Source: Streptomyces sp. CB02959 (lineage in GTDB: Bacteria > Actinomycetota > Actinomycetes > Streptomycetales > Streptomycetaceae). From it: DNA of 64,000 bases. Numbering within the stretch: position 1 is the first letter of the stretch; every line of letters starts with the position of its first letter. The stretch spans positions 1 to 64,000 of the forward strand of contig NZ_NNBP01000017.1 of NCBI RefSeq assembly GCF_002803155.1. Direction: 5' to 3'. The translations under genes and the position numbers were made by a program. The notes beneath the pieces were generated by a model, which was not told the DNA's origin, did not search any database, and saw only the letters and a program-made list of their open reading frames with translations. Shown here one piece after another: positions 33,254 through 42,342 of the stretch.

Positions 33254-35080
33254 ATGTCGAACGCCCGACGTCTCACCGTCCTGGGAGTCACGGCCGCACT
33301 GGCCGGTTCCCTGATGGCCGTCCCGGCCGCCGCCCGGACCGCGGCACCCCGACCAGGCCCCGCGGCCCAGGACCCCGCCACCCCCGCCAAGACCCCGGTC
33401 GCCGTCGGCTACGGCGGAGCGGTATCCAGCGTCGACGCGGACGCCTCGGCCGCCGGCATCGAGGTGCTCCGCAAGGGCGGCAACGCGGTCGACGCGGCGG
33501 TCGCCACCGCCGCGGCCCTCGGCGTCACCGAGCCCTACTCGGCCGGCGTCGGAGGCGGCGGCTACTTCGTCTACTACAACGCCAAGACCAGGACCATCCG
33601 CACCCTCGACGGCCGCGAGACCGCCCCGCGCACCGCCACCAAGGACCTGTTCCTGGAGAACGGCAAGCCGATACCCTTCGACGACGCGGTCACCAGCGGG
33701 CTCGGCGTCGGCACCCCCGGCACCCCCGCCACCTGGGACAACGCCCTCAAGAAGTGGGGCAGCCGGTCCCTGGCGCAGGTGCTCAAGCCCGCCGAGAAGA
33801 TCGCCGCGAACGGTTTCACCGTCGACGCGACCTTCCGCCAGCAGACCGCGGACAACGAGGCGCGGTTCCGCGACTTCCCGGCCACCGCCGACCTCTTCCT
33901 GCCCGGCGGCAAGCTCCCGGTCGTCGGCTCGACGCTGAAGAACCCCGACCTGGCGCGCACCTACCGGGAACTGGGGGAGAAGGGCGTCGACGCGCTCTAC
34001 CGCGGCGGGATCGGCCGGGACATCGTCCGCACCGTCCAGCAGCCCCCCGTCCGCTCCGGCGCCACCCGCAAGGTCCGCCCCGGCGACCTGACCGCCACCG
34101 ACCTGCGCGCCTACCGCACGCTCGACCACCCGCCGACCCACACCACGTACCGCGGTCTGGACGTCTACGGCATCGCACCGTCGTCCTCCGGCGGCACCAG
34201 CGTCGCCGAAGCGCTCAACATCCTGGAGAAGAGCGACCTCTCGCACCTGACCGAGAAGCAGTTCCTGCACCGCTACATCGAGGCCAGCCGGATCGCCTTC
34301 GCCGACCGCGGCCGCTGGGTCGGCGACCCCGCCTACGAGAACGTCCCCGTCAAGGGCCTCACCTCGAAGCGGTTCGCCGCCTCCCGGGAGTGCCTGATCA
34401 ACGACGACAAGGCGCTCACCAGCCCGCTCGCGCCCGGCGACCCGCGCCACCCGACGCCCTGCGGCACCACCGGCCAGGCCGCCCCGACGACGTACGAGGG
34501 TGAGAACACCACCCACCTCACCGCCGCCGACAAGTGGGGCAACGTCGTCGCCTACACCCTCACCATCGAGCAGACCGGCGGCAGCGGCATCACCGTCCCC
34601 GGCCGCGGCTTCCTGCTCAACAACGAGCTGACCGACTTCTCCTTCGCGCCCGCCGCCCCGGCGGTGCACGACCCGAACCTGCCCGGCCCCGGCAAGCGGC
34701 CCCGCTCGTCCATCTCCCCGACCATCGTGCTGCGCCACGGCTCGCCGGTGCTGGCACTGGGCTCGCCCGGCGGCGCCACCATCATCACCACGGTGCTGCA
34801 GACCCTCGTCAACCACCTCGACCGCGGGATGCCGCTGGTGGACGCCATCGCCGCGCCGCGCGCCAGCCAGCGCAACGCCGCCGCCACCGAAATCGAACCG
34901 GCCCTGTGGAACAGCCCGCTCCGCAAGCAACTCGAAGCCCTCGGCCACACCTTCAAGCTGAACCCGGAGATCGGCGCGGCCACCGGCGTGCAGCGGCTGC
35001 CGGACGGCCGCTGGCTCGCCGCGGCCGAGAAGGTCCGGCGCGGCGGCGGTTCGGCGATGGTCGTCGACCCGGCGCCGTAA
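33254..35080 (+). CDS. ggt: Secreted gamma-glutamyltransferase
   Basis: A 608-residue Ntn-hydrolase precursor. The signal peptide is at 1-~28. R121 in LDGRETAP is the substrate alpha-carboxylate site. The autocleavage and nucleophile threonine is in ENTTHL (T419), giving large and small subunits. SGITVPGRGFLLNNELTDFSF and RPRSSISPTIV are the family's glycine/serine-binding motifs. It transfers or hydrolyses the gamma-glutamyl group of glutathione-like peptides outside the cell. GGAGGAAG precedes the ATG at good spacing. Confidence 0.94.
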   Translation: MSNARRLTVLGVTAALAGSLMAVPAAARTAAPRPGPAAQDPATPAKTPVAVGYGGAVSSVDADASAAGIEVLRKGGNAVDAAVATAAALGVTEPYSAGVGGGGYFVYYNAKTRTIRTLDGRETAPRTATKDLFLENGKPIPFDDAVTSGLGVGTPGTPATWDNALKKWGSRSLAQVLKPAEKIAANGFTVDATFRQQTADNEARFRDFPATADLFLPGGKLPVVGSTLKNPDLARTYRELGEKGVDALYRGGIGRDIVRTVQQPPVRSGATRKVRPGDLTATDLRAYRTLDHPPTHTTYRGLDVYGIAPSSSGGTSVAEALNILEKSDLSHLTEKQFLHRYIEASRIAFADRGRWVGDPAYENVPVKGLTSKRFAASRECLINDDKALTSPLAPGDPRHPTPCGTTGQAAPTTYEGENTTHLTAADKWGNVVAYTLTIEQTGGSGITVPGRGFLLNNELTDFSFAPAAPAVHDPNLPGPGKRPRSSISPTIVLRHGSPVLALGSPGGATIITTVLQTLVNHLDRGMPLVDAIAAPRASQRNAAATEIEPALWNSPLRKQLEALGHTFKLNPEIGAATGVQRLPDGRWLAAAEKVRRGGGSAMVVDPAP

Positions 35081-35214
35081 CCCGCCGCGCGGGGCGGTTC
35101 GCCACCCCGACGGCACCCCGATGCCACCCGGACGGGCCGTGTGTGCCGTCCGTGTGTCGTCGATGTGCCGCGCCGCGCGGCATCGTTGCCGCCTCCCGCG
35201 GGTCCGATTAGCCT

Positions 35215-35248
35215 CCTGGGACCGTTCGTTCGAATGAGCGGTCCCAGG
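35215..35248. promoter_or_regulatory. 34-bp imperfect palindrome before the amidase
   Basis: Two 17-bp arms match at 15 positions around a central TTCGAA (outer arms CCTGGGACCG / CGGTCCCAGG). It reaches the amidase ribosome binding site and ends 13 nt before the GTG at 35262. It could be a TetR/GntR-type operator, or an RNA hairpin limiting ribosome access. Confidence 0.55.
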
Positions 35249-35261
35249 GAGGGCACGCAGC

Positions 35262-36776
35262 GTGAGCGTTGACGAGAGCCAGGAACGCCGGGCCGGGTCG
35301 TCCCCGGATCGCCCTCGCAGCCCGGCATCCCCGACGGGGCACCTGGACGGCCAGTGGGAGGGGCTCGCCGAGCAGGCCCGGGCCCTGGCCGACGGACGGG
35401 TCACCGCCACCGCCCTGGTGCAACGGTCCCTGGACCGCATCGAGGCCACCCAGGACACCGTCAACGCCTTCCGCCGGGTCCGGGCCGAGGCGGCACTGGC
35501 CGAGGCCGCGGAGGCGGACCGCCGGCTCGCCGACGGGGAGCGGGCGCCGCTGCTCGGCGTGCCGGTCGCGGTCAAGGACGACACCGACGTGGCGGGCGAA
35601 CCCACCGCGTTCGGCTGCGCCGGGGTGTTCCCGCCCAAGCAGCACGACGCCGAGGTCGTCCGGCGGCTGCGCGCGGCCGGCGCGGTCATCGTCGGCAAGA
35701 CCAACGCCTGCGAACTCGGCCAGTGGCCGTTCACCGAGGGCCCGGCCTTCGGCGACACCCGCAACCCCTGGAACCTCGCGCACACCCCCGGCGGCTCCTC
35801 CGGCGGTTCGGCCGCCGCGGTCGCCGCCGGACTGGTCCCCGCCGCCCTCGGCACCGACGGCGCCGGCTCGGTCCGGATCCCCGCCGCCTGGTCCCACCTC
35901 GTCGGCATCAAACCCCAGCGCGGCCGGATCTCGACCTGGCCGGACCCCGAGGCGTTCCAGGGCATCACCGGCATCGGCCCGCTGGCCCGCACCGTCGAGG
36001 ACGCCGCGCTGCTGCTGGACGTCGCCAGCGGCAACCACGCCGGCGACCTGCACCGGCCGCCGGCCATCGCGGCCCACGAGGCGGCCGGCCGGGACCCCGG
36101 GCGGCTGCGCATCGCGCTGTCCTGGCAGGCCGCCGCCACCTTCACCCGCAAACCGCTGCACCCGGACGTCCGGGCCGCGGTGACCGCGGTGGCCCGTACG
36201 TTGGCCGGCCTCGGTCACTTCGTCGAGGAGGCCGAACCGGACTACGGACTCGTCGGGCTGGCCTTCGTCCCGCGCGCCACGGCCGGCGTCGGGGAGTGGG
36301 CCGCCCGGGTCCCCGACCCCCGGCTGCTGGACCGCCGCACCCGGGAGGCGGCGCGGCTGGGCCGGCTGCTCGGCGGACCGCTGCTGCGCGGCGCCCGGGC
36401 CGCGGAGCGCCGCCAGCAGCGCCGCATCGGCGCGCTGTTCGGCCGCTACGACGTCCTGCTGACGCCGACCACCGCGACCCCGCCGCCGCGCGTCGGCACC
36501 CTCGCCAGGCTCAGCGGCTGGCAGACCGACAAGGCCATGATCGCGGCCTGCCCGTACGCCTGGCCGTGGAACGTGCTGGGCTGGCCGGGGGTCAGCGTCC
36601 CGGCCGGCTTCAGCGCGGAGGGGCTGCCGCTCGGCGCCCAGCTGCTCGGCCCGGCACACGGCGAACCGCAGCTGATCTCGCTGGCCGCCCAGCTCCAGGA
36701 CGCCCTGCGGTGGCACGAGCGGCGCCCCGACCCGCAGCCCGCACCGGCCGCCGGCCTCAGCCCAGGAGACCGATGA
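35262..36776 (+). CDS. Amidase-signature family hydrolase
   Basis: A 504-residue amidase of the GatA/AtzF-like class. The Ser-cisSer-Lys triad is visible: K105 in PVAVKDDTDV, cis-Ser near S180 in GGSSGGS, and nucleophile S203 in GTDGAGSVRIPA. It hydrolyses carboxamides of unknown identity in the cytoplasm. It begins at GTG 35262 with GGGAGGG upstream. Its last 20 bp overlap the convergent isochorismatase-like gene. Nothing else suggests a gatCAB operon. Confidence 0.9.
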   Translation: MSVDESQERRAGSSPDRPRSPASPTGHLDGQWEGLAEQARALADGRVTATALVQRSLDRIEATQDTVNAFRRVRAEAALAEAAEADRRLADGERAPLLGVPVAVKDDTDVAGEPTAFGCAGVFPPKQHDAEVVRRLRAAGAVIVGKTNACELGQWPFTEGPAFGDTRNPWNLAHTPGGSSGGSAAAVAAGLVPAALGTDGAGSVRIPAAWSHLVGIKPQRGRISTWPDPEAFQGITGIGPLARTVEDAALLLDVASGNHAGDLHRPPAIAAHEAAGRDPGRLRIALSWQAAATFTRKPLHPDVRAAVTAVARTLAGLGHFVEEAEPDYGLVGLAFVPRATAGVGEWAARVPDPRLLDRRTREAARLGRLLGGPLLRGARAAERRQQRRIGALFGRYDVLLTPTTATPPPRVGTLARLSGWQTDKAMIAACPYAWPWNVLGWPGVSVPAGFSAEGLPLGAQLLGPAHGEPQLISLAAQLQDALRWHERRPDPQPAPAAGLSPGDR

Positions 36777-37308
36777 TCGCCTCCGTGGTGTCGGTCTCGC
36801 CCAGCCGCGGGAAGATCCGCTGAACGCTGTTGCGGTGCGCGTCCGCGTCCAGGTCGGTCACCGCGTCGACGGCGATCGTGACGTGGTAGCCGTGCTCGTA
36901 CGCGGCGCGGGCGCTGGACTCCACCCCGATGCTGGTGGCGATCCCGCCGAAGACGATCTGGGTGACCCCTCGGCGGCGCAGTTCGGCGTCCAGGTCGGTG
37001 CCGTGGAAGGCGCCCCACCGCTCCTTGGTGACGAGGATGTCGCCCGGCCGGCGGTCGAGTTCGGGGACCAGCTCGGCCCAGTCGGCCGGCGGGGTGCCGC
37101 CCGGCCGCCGGGCCTCCGTACGGCCCGGCGCCCCACCGGTGACGTTCACCAGGACGACCGGCAGTCCGCGGGAGCGGAACGCCTCGGCCAGCCGGGCCCC
37201 GCGGGCCACGACCTCCGCGGCGGGGTGGACGGTGGGCAGCCCGGTGATGCCCTTCTGAAGGTCGACCAGGACCAGTGCGGTGGTCCGGTCCAGAGTGCTG
37301 GCAGGCAC
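36757..37308 (-). CDS. Isochorismatase-like cysteine-hydrolase superfamily protein
   Basis: A 183-residue protein. D16 in LVLVDLQKG and K95 in VTKERWGAF match the catalytic Asp and Lys. The residue at the usual Cys position is Gly128 (GIATSIGVES), as in true isochorismatases (EntB/PhzD), so a thiol-dependent nicotinamidase-type reaction is unlikely. GTG 37308 follows GGAG. It is 37 bp downstream of the MFS gene on the same strand and probably belongs to the MarR-MFS unit. Confidence 0.87.
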   Translation of the reverse strand: MPASTLDRTTALVLVDLQKGITGLPTVHPAAEVVARGARLAEAFRSRGLPVVLVNVTGGAPGRTEARRPGGTPPADWAELVPELDRRPGDILVTKERWGAFHGTDLDAELRRRGVTQIVFGGIATSIGVESSARAAYEHGYHVTIAVDAVTDLDADAHRNSVQRIFPRLGETDTTEAIIGLLG

Positions 37309-37345
37309 GGTAACTCCTATTGGTGGAACGGAAAGTGAGGGGTCG

Positions 37346-38809
37346 TCAGCCGAGGGTGCGGCGGCCCGTGGTGCGCAGGGTCCGGTCGGCGAGGGTGAGG
37401 GCGAGCAGCAGCGCGCCGCAGACCGCACCGGCCAGTGCGATCGCGTGCAGCCCCGCGTCCGTGGCGCGCTGCCCGTACTCCAGCCCGATCAGGCTGGAGG
37501 CGGTGATCGCGCCGAGGTACTGGCCGGTGCGCTGGAGCCCGGCCGCCGCGCCCACGCCGTCGGCCGGCGCCTGGGCGTAGACGGCGGCCTGGTTGCCGGT
37601 GGCGGCCAACCCCTGCGGGATGCCGAACAGCGCCCCCGCGACCAGCAGCACCGGCAGCGAACTGGTGTCGCGCAGCAGCAGGAAGACCGCACTGCCCGCG
37701 AGCAGGCAGCCCGCGGCGACGGCCAGCGGGGCGCGGATGCCCTTCGTCCGGGCGCCGGCCAGCGAGCAGAGCGCGGCCGCGCCGGACATCGGCAGCATCA
37801 CCAGCCCGGCGTGGAAGGACGAGAAGCCGTGTGCCTGCTCCAGCCACTGGCTGAACCCGTAGAGCACGGAGTAGATGACCAGATAGGCCAGCCCGTGCCG
37901 TAGGTAGGTCAGCACCAGGGCGCGGTTGCGGGCCAGCATCCGCAGGTCGAGGAAGGGCTGCGGATGGCGCAGCTGCCACCACACCAGGGCGGCGGTCAGC
38001 GCCGCGGTCGGCGCGAGCAGCGGCCACCGGGGTGCGTCCAGCCGCAGCAGGAAGAACATCGCGCAGGTCAGCGCGGAGGCGAAGAGCGCGATGCCGAACG
38101 GGTCGAGGGAGCCCCGGGCCGCGGTGCCGGACCCGTCGGACGCGGCCGCCGCCCGGCCGTCCCGGTCGGCCGGGAGCCAGACCAGCGCACCGCCCAGCGT
38201 CAGGAGCGCGAGCGGGACGTTGACCGCGAAGACCGCCCGCCACCCCGCGGTCGCGGCGAGCAGGCCGCCGAGGGTGGGGCCGACCGCCGCACTGGTCAGC
38301 GCGGCCAGGGAGATCCGCCCGAGCACCGACCGGGGCGTGGGGCGCCCCACCCGTCGCGACTCGGCACGCAGCATCGCCATCGCCGCCGGGTAGGCGGCCG
38401 CGGTGCCGACGCCGAGCAGGATCCGGGAGGCGACCAGCAGCGCGAAGGTCGGCGCCAGCGTGCCCAGCAGGCCGGCCGCGCAGACCGCCACCGCGCCGGC
38501 GACGAAGACCCGCCGCGGCCCGATCCGGTCGGCGACCCGGCCGAGCGACGGCTGCCCCACGGCGCTGGCCAGGTACATCGCAGAGATCAGCCATGCGGTG
38601 TCGGCGGCGCCGACGTGGAAGTCCCGGCCGATCGCCACCAGCGCGGTGGCGATCATCGTGGAGTTGATGGGATTGAGGAGCGACCCCAGTAACAGCGGGG
38701 TCATCAGCCGGGCGCCGAAGCCGCGGTCGCCGGCGGGGAGCGGGTCGGGCCCGCCGGCCGGCGCGGTGGTGCGGCCGGGCGCCCGCCGCGGGGCGTCGGG
38801 GGCGCTCAT
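37346..38809 (-). CDS. MFS drug exporter (DHA2/14-TMS type)
   Basis: A 487-residue membrane protein with about fourteen hydrophobic segments. Motifs are LLGSLLNPINSTMIATAL (motif D1-like, helix 1), GRVADRIGPRRVFVAG (motif A) and the motif C-like GPTLGGLLAATAGWRAVFAVNVP. It would export drugs with proton antiport. It overlaps the upstream marR stop codon (ATGA), an arrangement typical of self-inducing efflux operons. Confidence 0.92.
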   Translation of the reverse strand: MSAPDAPRRAPGRTTAPAGGPDPLPAGDRGFGARLMTPLLLGSLLNPINSTMIATALVAIGRDFHVGAADTAWLISAMYLASAVGQPSLGRVADRIGPRRVFVAGAVAVCAAGLLGTLAPTFALLVASRILLGVGTAAAYPAAMAMLRAESRRVGRPTPRSVLGRISLAALTSAAVGPTLGGLLAATAGWRAVFAVNVPLALLTLGGALVWLPADRDGRAAAASDGSGTAARGSLDPFGIALFASALTCAMFFLLRLDAPRWPLLAPTAALTAALVWWQLRHPQPFLDLRMLARNRALVLTYLRHGLAYLVIYSVLYGFSQWLEQAHGFSSFHAGLVMLPMSGAAALCSLAGARTKGIRAPLAVAAGCLLAGSAVFLLLRDTSSLPVLLVAGALFGIPQGLAATGNQAAVYAQAPADGVGAAAGLQRTGQYLGAITASSLIGLEYGQRATDAGLHAIALAGAVCGALLLALTLADRTLRTTGRRTLG

Positions 38810-39237
38810 TCCTCGGTCAGCCGTCGTATCAGCGCGGTCGCCTCGGCCAGCGTCCGCTGCTCGTCGTCGGTCAACCGCTCGGCGATGGCCACGGCGAGCC
38901 AGTTGTTCTTGGCCGCCCGGACGTCGGTGAGCACCTGGCGGCCCTCGTCGGTGAGCGAGAAGACCACCTGGCGGCCGTCGGTGGGGTGCGGGCTGCGGGC
39001 GAGGATCCCGCGCTCCTCCAGGACGCCGACGATCATCCGCATCGACTGCGGACGCACCAGTTCGGCGCGGGCCAGCGCCGCGATGGTGGACGGCCCGTCG
39101 CCGTCGACCCGGGCGAGTACCGCGCGCTGGGTGGGGGTCAGTTCACCCTGCGGGGAGGCGGCGCGCAGCCGGCGCATCAGCAGGGACACGGTCGCGCCGA
39201 GGTCGGTGCCGAGCCGTTCGTGGTCCTTGGTGGGCAT
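38806..39237 (-). CDS. MarR-family regulator of the adjacent MFS pump
   Basis: A 143-residue winged-helix regulator (TIAALARAELVRPQSMRMIVGVLEERGILARSPHPTDGRQVVFSLTDEG is the DNA-binding core). The ATG at 39237 begins the canonical domain; the longer in-frame extension has no family support. A 30-bp palindrome just upstream is its probable operator. It would repress its own gene and the pump until a drug-like ligand binds. Confidence 0.92.
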   Translation of the reverse strand: MPTKDHERLGTDLGATVSLLMRRLRAASPQGELTPTQRAVLARVDGDGPSTIAALARAELVRPQSMRMIVGVLEERGILARSPHPTDGRQVVFSLTDEGRQVLTDVRAAKNNWLAVAIAERLTDDEQRTLAEATALIRRLTEE

Positions 39238-39255
39238 GTTTCGAGCGTAGGAGGT

Positions 39256-39285
39256 CGACAGGGAAACTTGCAAGTTTACCTGTCG
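39256..39285. promoter_or_regulatory. MarR operator
   Basis: A 30-bp palindrome with one mismatched pair (half-site CGACAGGGAAACTTG), centred on the perfect AAACTTGCAAGTTT. It lies 18 bp upstream of the marR start. TTGCAA-centred palindromes are classic MarR sites. Confidence 0.8.
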
Positions 39286-39361
39286 TTCTTGTCGTGCCGG
39301 CGCCCGCCCGCACGCCCCGCGCGCCGCCGGGCGCCCCGCCGCGCCGCGCTGAGAGATGGTC

Positions 39362-39390
39362 TTGCCACGGTCGGTGACGGGGCCTACGGT
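39362..39390 (+). promoter_or_regulatory. Promoter of the beta-ureidopropionase unit, shared with hydA
   Basis: -35 TTGCCA (39362-39367), 17-bp spacer, -10 TACGGT (39385-39390). The spacer holds CGGTCGGTGAC. The same layout and nearly the same sequence recur at 44641-44670 before the dihydropyrimidinase gene. The leader is about 53 nt to the ATG at 39450. Confidence 0.7.
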
Positions 39391-39449
39391 CGCCTCCACA
39401 CGCGTAGATCCGCGCCCCGCAGGCTGACGCATCGACAAAGGAGCAGCTC

Positions 39450-40292
39450 ATGGCCGATGTTGTGCGTGCCGCACTGGTCCAGGCGACCTGGACCGGCGAC
39501 ACCGAATCGATGATCGCGAAACACGAGGAGCACGCCAGGGCGGCGGCCGCGCAGGGCGCGAAGGTGATCGGCTTCCAGGAGGTCTTCAACGCCCCGTACT
39601 TCTGCCAGGTCCAGGAGCCGGAGCACTACCGCTGGGCGGAGCCGGTACCGGACGGCCCGACCGTACGGCGGATGCAGGACCTCGCCCGGGAGACCGGAAT
39701 GGTGATCGTCGTCCCGGTCTTCGAGGTCGAGCAGGCCGGCTTCTACTACAACACCGCCGCCGTCATCGACGCCGACGGCACCGTCCTCGGCAAGTACCGC
39801 AAGCACCACATCCCGCAGGTCAAGGGCTTCTGGGAGAAGTACTACTTCCGCCCGGGGAACGCCGGCTGGCCGGTCTTCGACACCGCCGTCGGCCGGATCG
39901 GCGTCTACATCTGCTACGACCGGCACTTCCCCGAGGGCTGGCGGCAGTTGGGCCTCAACGGCGCCCAGCTCGTCTACAACCCGTCCGCCACCTCGCGCGG
40001 GCTGTCGGGCTACCTGTGGAAGCTGGAGCAGCCCGCGGCGGCGGTCGCCAACGAGTACTTCGTCGCGGCGATCAACCGGGTCGGCGTGGAGGAGTACGGC
40101 GACAACGAGTTCTACGGCTCCAGCTACTTCGTCGACCCGCGCGGCCAGTTCGTCGGCGGGCCCGCCAGCGACACCGAGGAGGAACTGGTCGTCCGCGACC
40201 TGGACTTCGGCCTGATCGACGAGGTCCGCCGGCAGTGGGCGTTCTACCGCGACCGCCGACCGGACGCCTACGACGGGCTGGTGCAGCCGTGA
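39450..40292 (+). CDS. Beta-ureidopropionase-type carbon-nitrogen hydrolase
   Basis: A 280-residue nitrilase-superfamily amidohydrolase with the Glu-Lys-Cys triad E44 (GFQEVF), K118 (KYRKHH) and C155 (VYICYDRHFPE). It fits N-carbamoyl-beta-alanine amidohydrolase, which releases beta-alanine, CO2 and NH3 in the third step of reductive pyrimidine degradation. An AAAGGAG ribosome binding site precedes the ATG. Its stop overlaps the aminotransferase start. Dihydropyrimidinase is encoded 5 kb away under a near-identical promoter, which supports this role over a generic nitrilase. Confidence 0.88.
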   Translation: MADVVRAALVQATWTGDTESMIAKHEEHARAAAAQGAKVIGFQEVFNAPYFCQVQEPEHYRWAEPVPDGPTVRRMQDLARETGMVIVVPVFEVEQAGFYYNTAAVIDADGTVLGKYRKHHIPQVKGFWEKYYFRPGNAGWPVFDTAVGRIGVYICYDRHFPEGWRQLGLNGAQLVYNPSATSRGLSGYLWKLEQPAAAVANEYFVAAINRVGVEEYGDNEFYGSSYFVDPRGQFVGGPASDTEEELVVRDLDFGLIDEVRRQWAFYRDRRPDAYDGLVQP

Positions 40293-41602
40293 CGCACGAC
40301 ACCGGCAGCCTGCACGCCCGCCACCGGGCGGTGATGCCGTCCTGGCTGAGCCTCTACTACGAACGGCCCCTGGAGCTCACCCACGGCGAGGGCCGGCACG
40401 TCTGGGACGCCGAGGGCAACCGCTACCTCGACTTCTTCGGCGGCATCCTCACCACCATGACCGCGCACGCCCTGCCCGAGGTGACCAAGGCGGTCACCGA
40501 GCAGGCCGGCCGGATCCTGCACACCTCCACGCTGTACCTCTCCCGCCCCATGGTCGAGTTGGCGGAGCGGATCGCCACGCTCTCCGGCATCCCCGACGCC
40601 CGGGTCTTCTTCACCACCTCCGGCACCGAGGCCAACGACGCCGCACTGCTGCTGGCCACCACCCACCGCCGCTCCAACCAGGTGCTGGCGATGCGCAACA
40701 GCTACCACGGCCGGTCCTTCTCCACCGTCGGCGTCACCGGCAACCAGAGCTGGTCGCCCACCAGCCTCTCGCCGCTCCAGACCCTCTACGTCCACGGCGG
40801 CGTGCGGTCCCGCGGCCCGTACGCCGACCTCGGCGACGTGGAGTACATCGCGGCCTGCGTCGCGGACCTGGAGGACATGCTCCAGCAGACCGCGGGCGGC
40901 GTCGCCGCGCTGATCGCCGAACCGGTGCAGGGCGTCGGCGGGTTCACCGCGCCCCCGGACGGGCTGTACGCGGCGTTCCGCGAGGTGCTGGCCCGCGAGG
41001 GGATCCTGTGGATCAGCGACGAGGTGCAGACCGGCTGGGGCCGCACCGGCGACCACTTCTGGGGCTGGCAGGCGCACGCCGGGAACGGCCCGCCGGACCT
41101 GCTCACCTTCGCCAAGGGCATCGGCAACGGCATGTCCCTGGGCGGGGTGGTGGCCCGCGCCGAGGTCATGGACTGCCTGCCCGCCAACTCCATCTCGACC
41201 TTCGGTGGCAGCCCGATCACCATGGCCGCGGGCCTGGCCAACCTCGGCTACCTCCTGGAGCACGACCTCCAGGGCAACGCCCGGCGGGTCGGCGGACTGC
41301 TCATCGAGCGGCTGCGGGCGGTGGCGGCCGGCCTCGACGTGGTGCGGGAGGTCCGCGGACGGGGGTTGATGATCGGGGTCGAGCTGGTCCGGCCGGGCAC
41401 CGACGAACCTTCCCCGGAGGCCGCCACGCTGGTACTGGAGGCCGCCCGCGACCGCGGTCTGCTGGTCGGCAAGGGCGGCTGGGGCGGCGCCTCGCTCCGC
41501 ATCGCGCCGCCGCTCACGCTCACCGTCGCCGAGGCGGAACACGGCGCGGAACTCCTCGCCGACGCCCTGCGGTGGACGCAACAGCAACTCGTCGCGGGCT
41601 AG
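40289..41602 (+). CDS. Class III (omega) aminotransferase, probably beta-alanine:pyruvate/2-oxoglutarate type
   Basis: A 437-residue fold-type I PLP enzyme. FTTSGTEANDAAL gives phosphate contacts near 108-120, D244 in WISDEVQTGWGRTG contacts the pyridine nitrogen, and PLP-binding K276 is in TFAKGIGNG. It starts at GTG 40289, overlapping the beta-ureidopropionase stop. In context it would transaminate beta-alanine or 3-aminoisobutyrate from pyrimidine breakdown (inference). A very strong terminator follows. Confidence 0.9.
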   Translation: MTHDTGSLHARHRAVMPSWLSLYYERPLELTHGEGRHVWDAEGNRYLDFFGGILTTMTAHALPEVTKAVTEQAGRILHTSTLYLSRPMVELAERIATLSGIPDARVFFTTSGTEANDAALLLATTHRRSNQVLAMRNSYHGRSFSTVGVTGNQSWSPTSLSPLQTLYVHGGVRSRGPYADLGDVEYIAACVADLEDMLQQTAGGVAALIAEPVQGVGGFTAPPDGLYAAFREVLAREGILWISDEVQTGWGRTGDHFWGWQAHAGNGPPDLLTFAKGIGNGMSLGGVVARAEVMDCLPANSISTFGGSPITMAAGLANLGYLLEHDLQGNARRVGGLLIERLRAVAAGLDVVREVRGRGLMIGVELVRPGTDEPSPEAATLVLEAARDRGLLVGKGGWGGASLRIAPPLTLTVAEAEHGAELLADALRWTQQQLVAG

Positions 41603-41655
41603 CCGACCCGGATGCGCCGGACCCGAGGGCCCTTGTCCGGCGCATCCGGGTCGGC
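41602..41655 (+). terminator. Strong terminator of the beta-ureidopropionase/aminotransferase operon
   Basis: A perfect 21-bp stem (41602-41622 with 41635-41655) and 12-nt loop starts on the last base of the stop codon. Confidence 0.85.
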
Positions 41656-41791
41656 CCGTGCCGTTTCCGTCCCCGGAGAGGTGCTCTCCGGGGTGCGGCG
41701 CGCGTCGACCGGAGAGCGCCGTGCTCCCTCGTGCGCGTGGTTCCCCGGCGTGTTGCTTGTCCGGCCGGGGCGGGATCGGGACGGTGGGACC

Positions 41792-42277
41792 GTGCGTACC
41801 CCTCATCTCCTCGCCCTGACGGCCGCGATGCTGGCGACGGTCACCGGCTGTGTGTCCGTCTCCGCCCCGACACCCCGGACGGCACCGTCCGGGCCCCATC
41901 CGGCCCCTTCCGTACCCGAACGCCCCGGTGCCCGGGCGCCGTCGGAGGCGGCCCCGCACGAACAGGTGGTGTCCGCGAAGCACCCGGCAGCGCCCGGGGA
42001 CGCCGCGGCCCCGGAAGCGGACGGGGCGGCGGACGCATCGGCCCCGCGCCGAGGACGGCACCCCGACGCGGCGCATCCGCACCCCGCGCGGCCGGCGCCG
42101 CCCCGCCACGGGGAGCCGCCGCGTTCCGGGTACGCCGCACCGCCCCGGCACCACCCCGCCCTAGGGCCGCCGGGCGCGCACGGCACCATGGACTCGCGGA
42201 TGATCTGCGGGATGGCCGCCGGCAAGGTGCGGCCGGACGTGTTGACCCTGTGTCAGGGCGCCTTCTTCGGGCAGTGA
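41792..42277 (+). CDS. Small lipoprotein with Pro/Ala/His-rich linker
   Basis: A 161-residue protein with a signal peptide and lipobox TVTGC (C20). A long low-complexity Pro/Ala/Arg/His stretch (~25-130) is followed by a compact C-terminal motif with two cysteines (MDSRMICGMAAGKVRPDVLTLCQGAFFGQ). That terminal motif looks like the only folded or functional part. GTG 41792 follows GGTGGG. No function is known. Transcription would run toward the tRNA-like gene on the opposite strand and end in their shared terminator. Confidence 0.6.
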   Translation: MRTPHLLALTAAMLATVTGCVSVSAPTPRTAPSGPHPAPSVPERPGARAPSEAAPHEQVVSAKHPAAPGDAAAPEADGAADASAPRRGRHPDAAHPHPARPAPPRHGEPPRSGYAAPPRHHPALGPPGAHGTMDSRMICGMAAGKVRPDVLTLCQGAFFGQ

Positions 42278-42307
42278 CGCGCCGGGCGGGTGCCGTCCGG
42301 TACGAGA

Positions 42308-42338
42308 AAGGGTCCCCGCTCCATGAGCGGGGACCCTT
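42308..42338. terminator. Terminator of the tRNA-like gene and of the lipoprotein gene
   Basis: A perfect 14-bp stem AAGGGTCCCCGCTC / GAGCGGGGACCCTT with a 3-nt loop. On the minus strand it begins 4 nt after the CCA of the tRNA-like gene and is followed by TTTCTCGT. That is the best intrinsic terminator in the window for that strand. Confidence 0.85.
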
Positions 42339-42342
42339 CGTA

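Noticed and set aside
35230..35240. GTTCGAATGAG resembling a tRNA T-loop
   Set aside because: It is the centre of the palindrome before the amidase. No acceptor or anticodon arm can be drawn around it.
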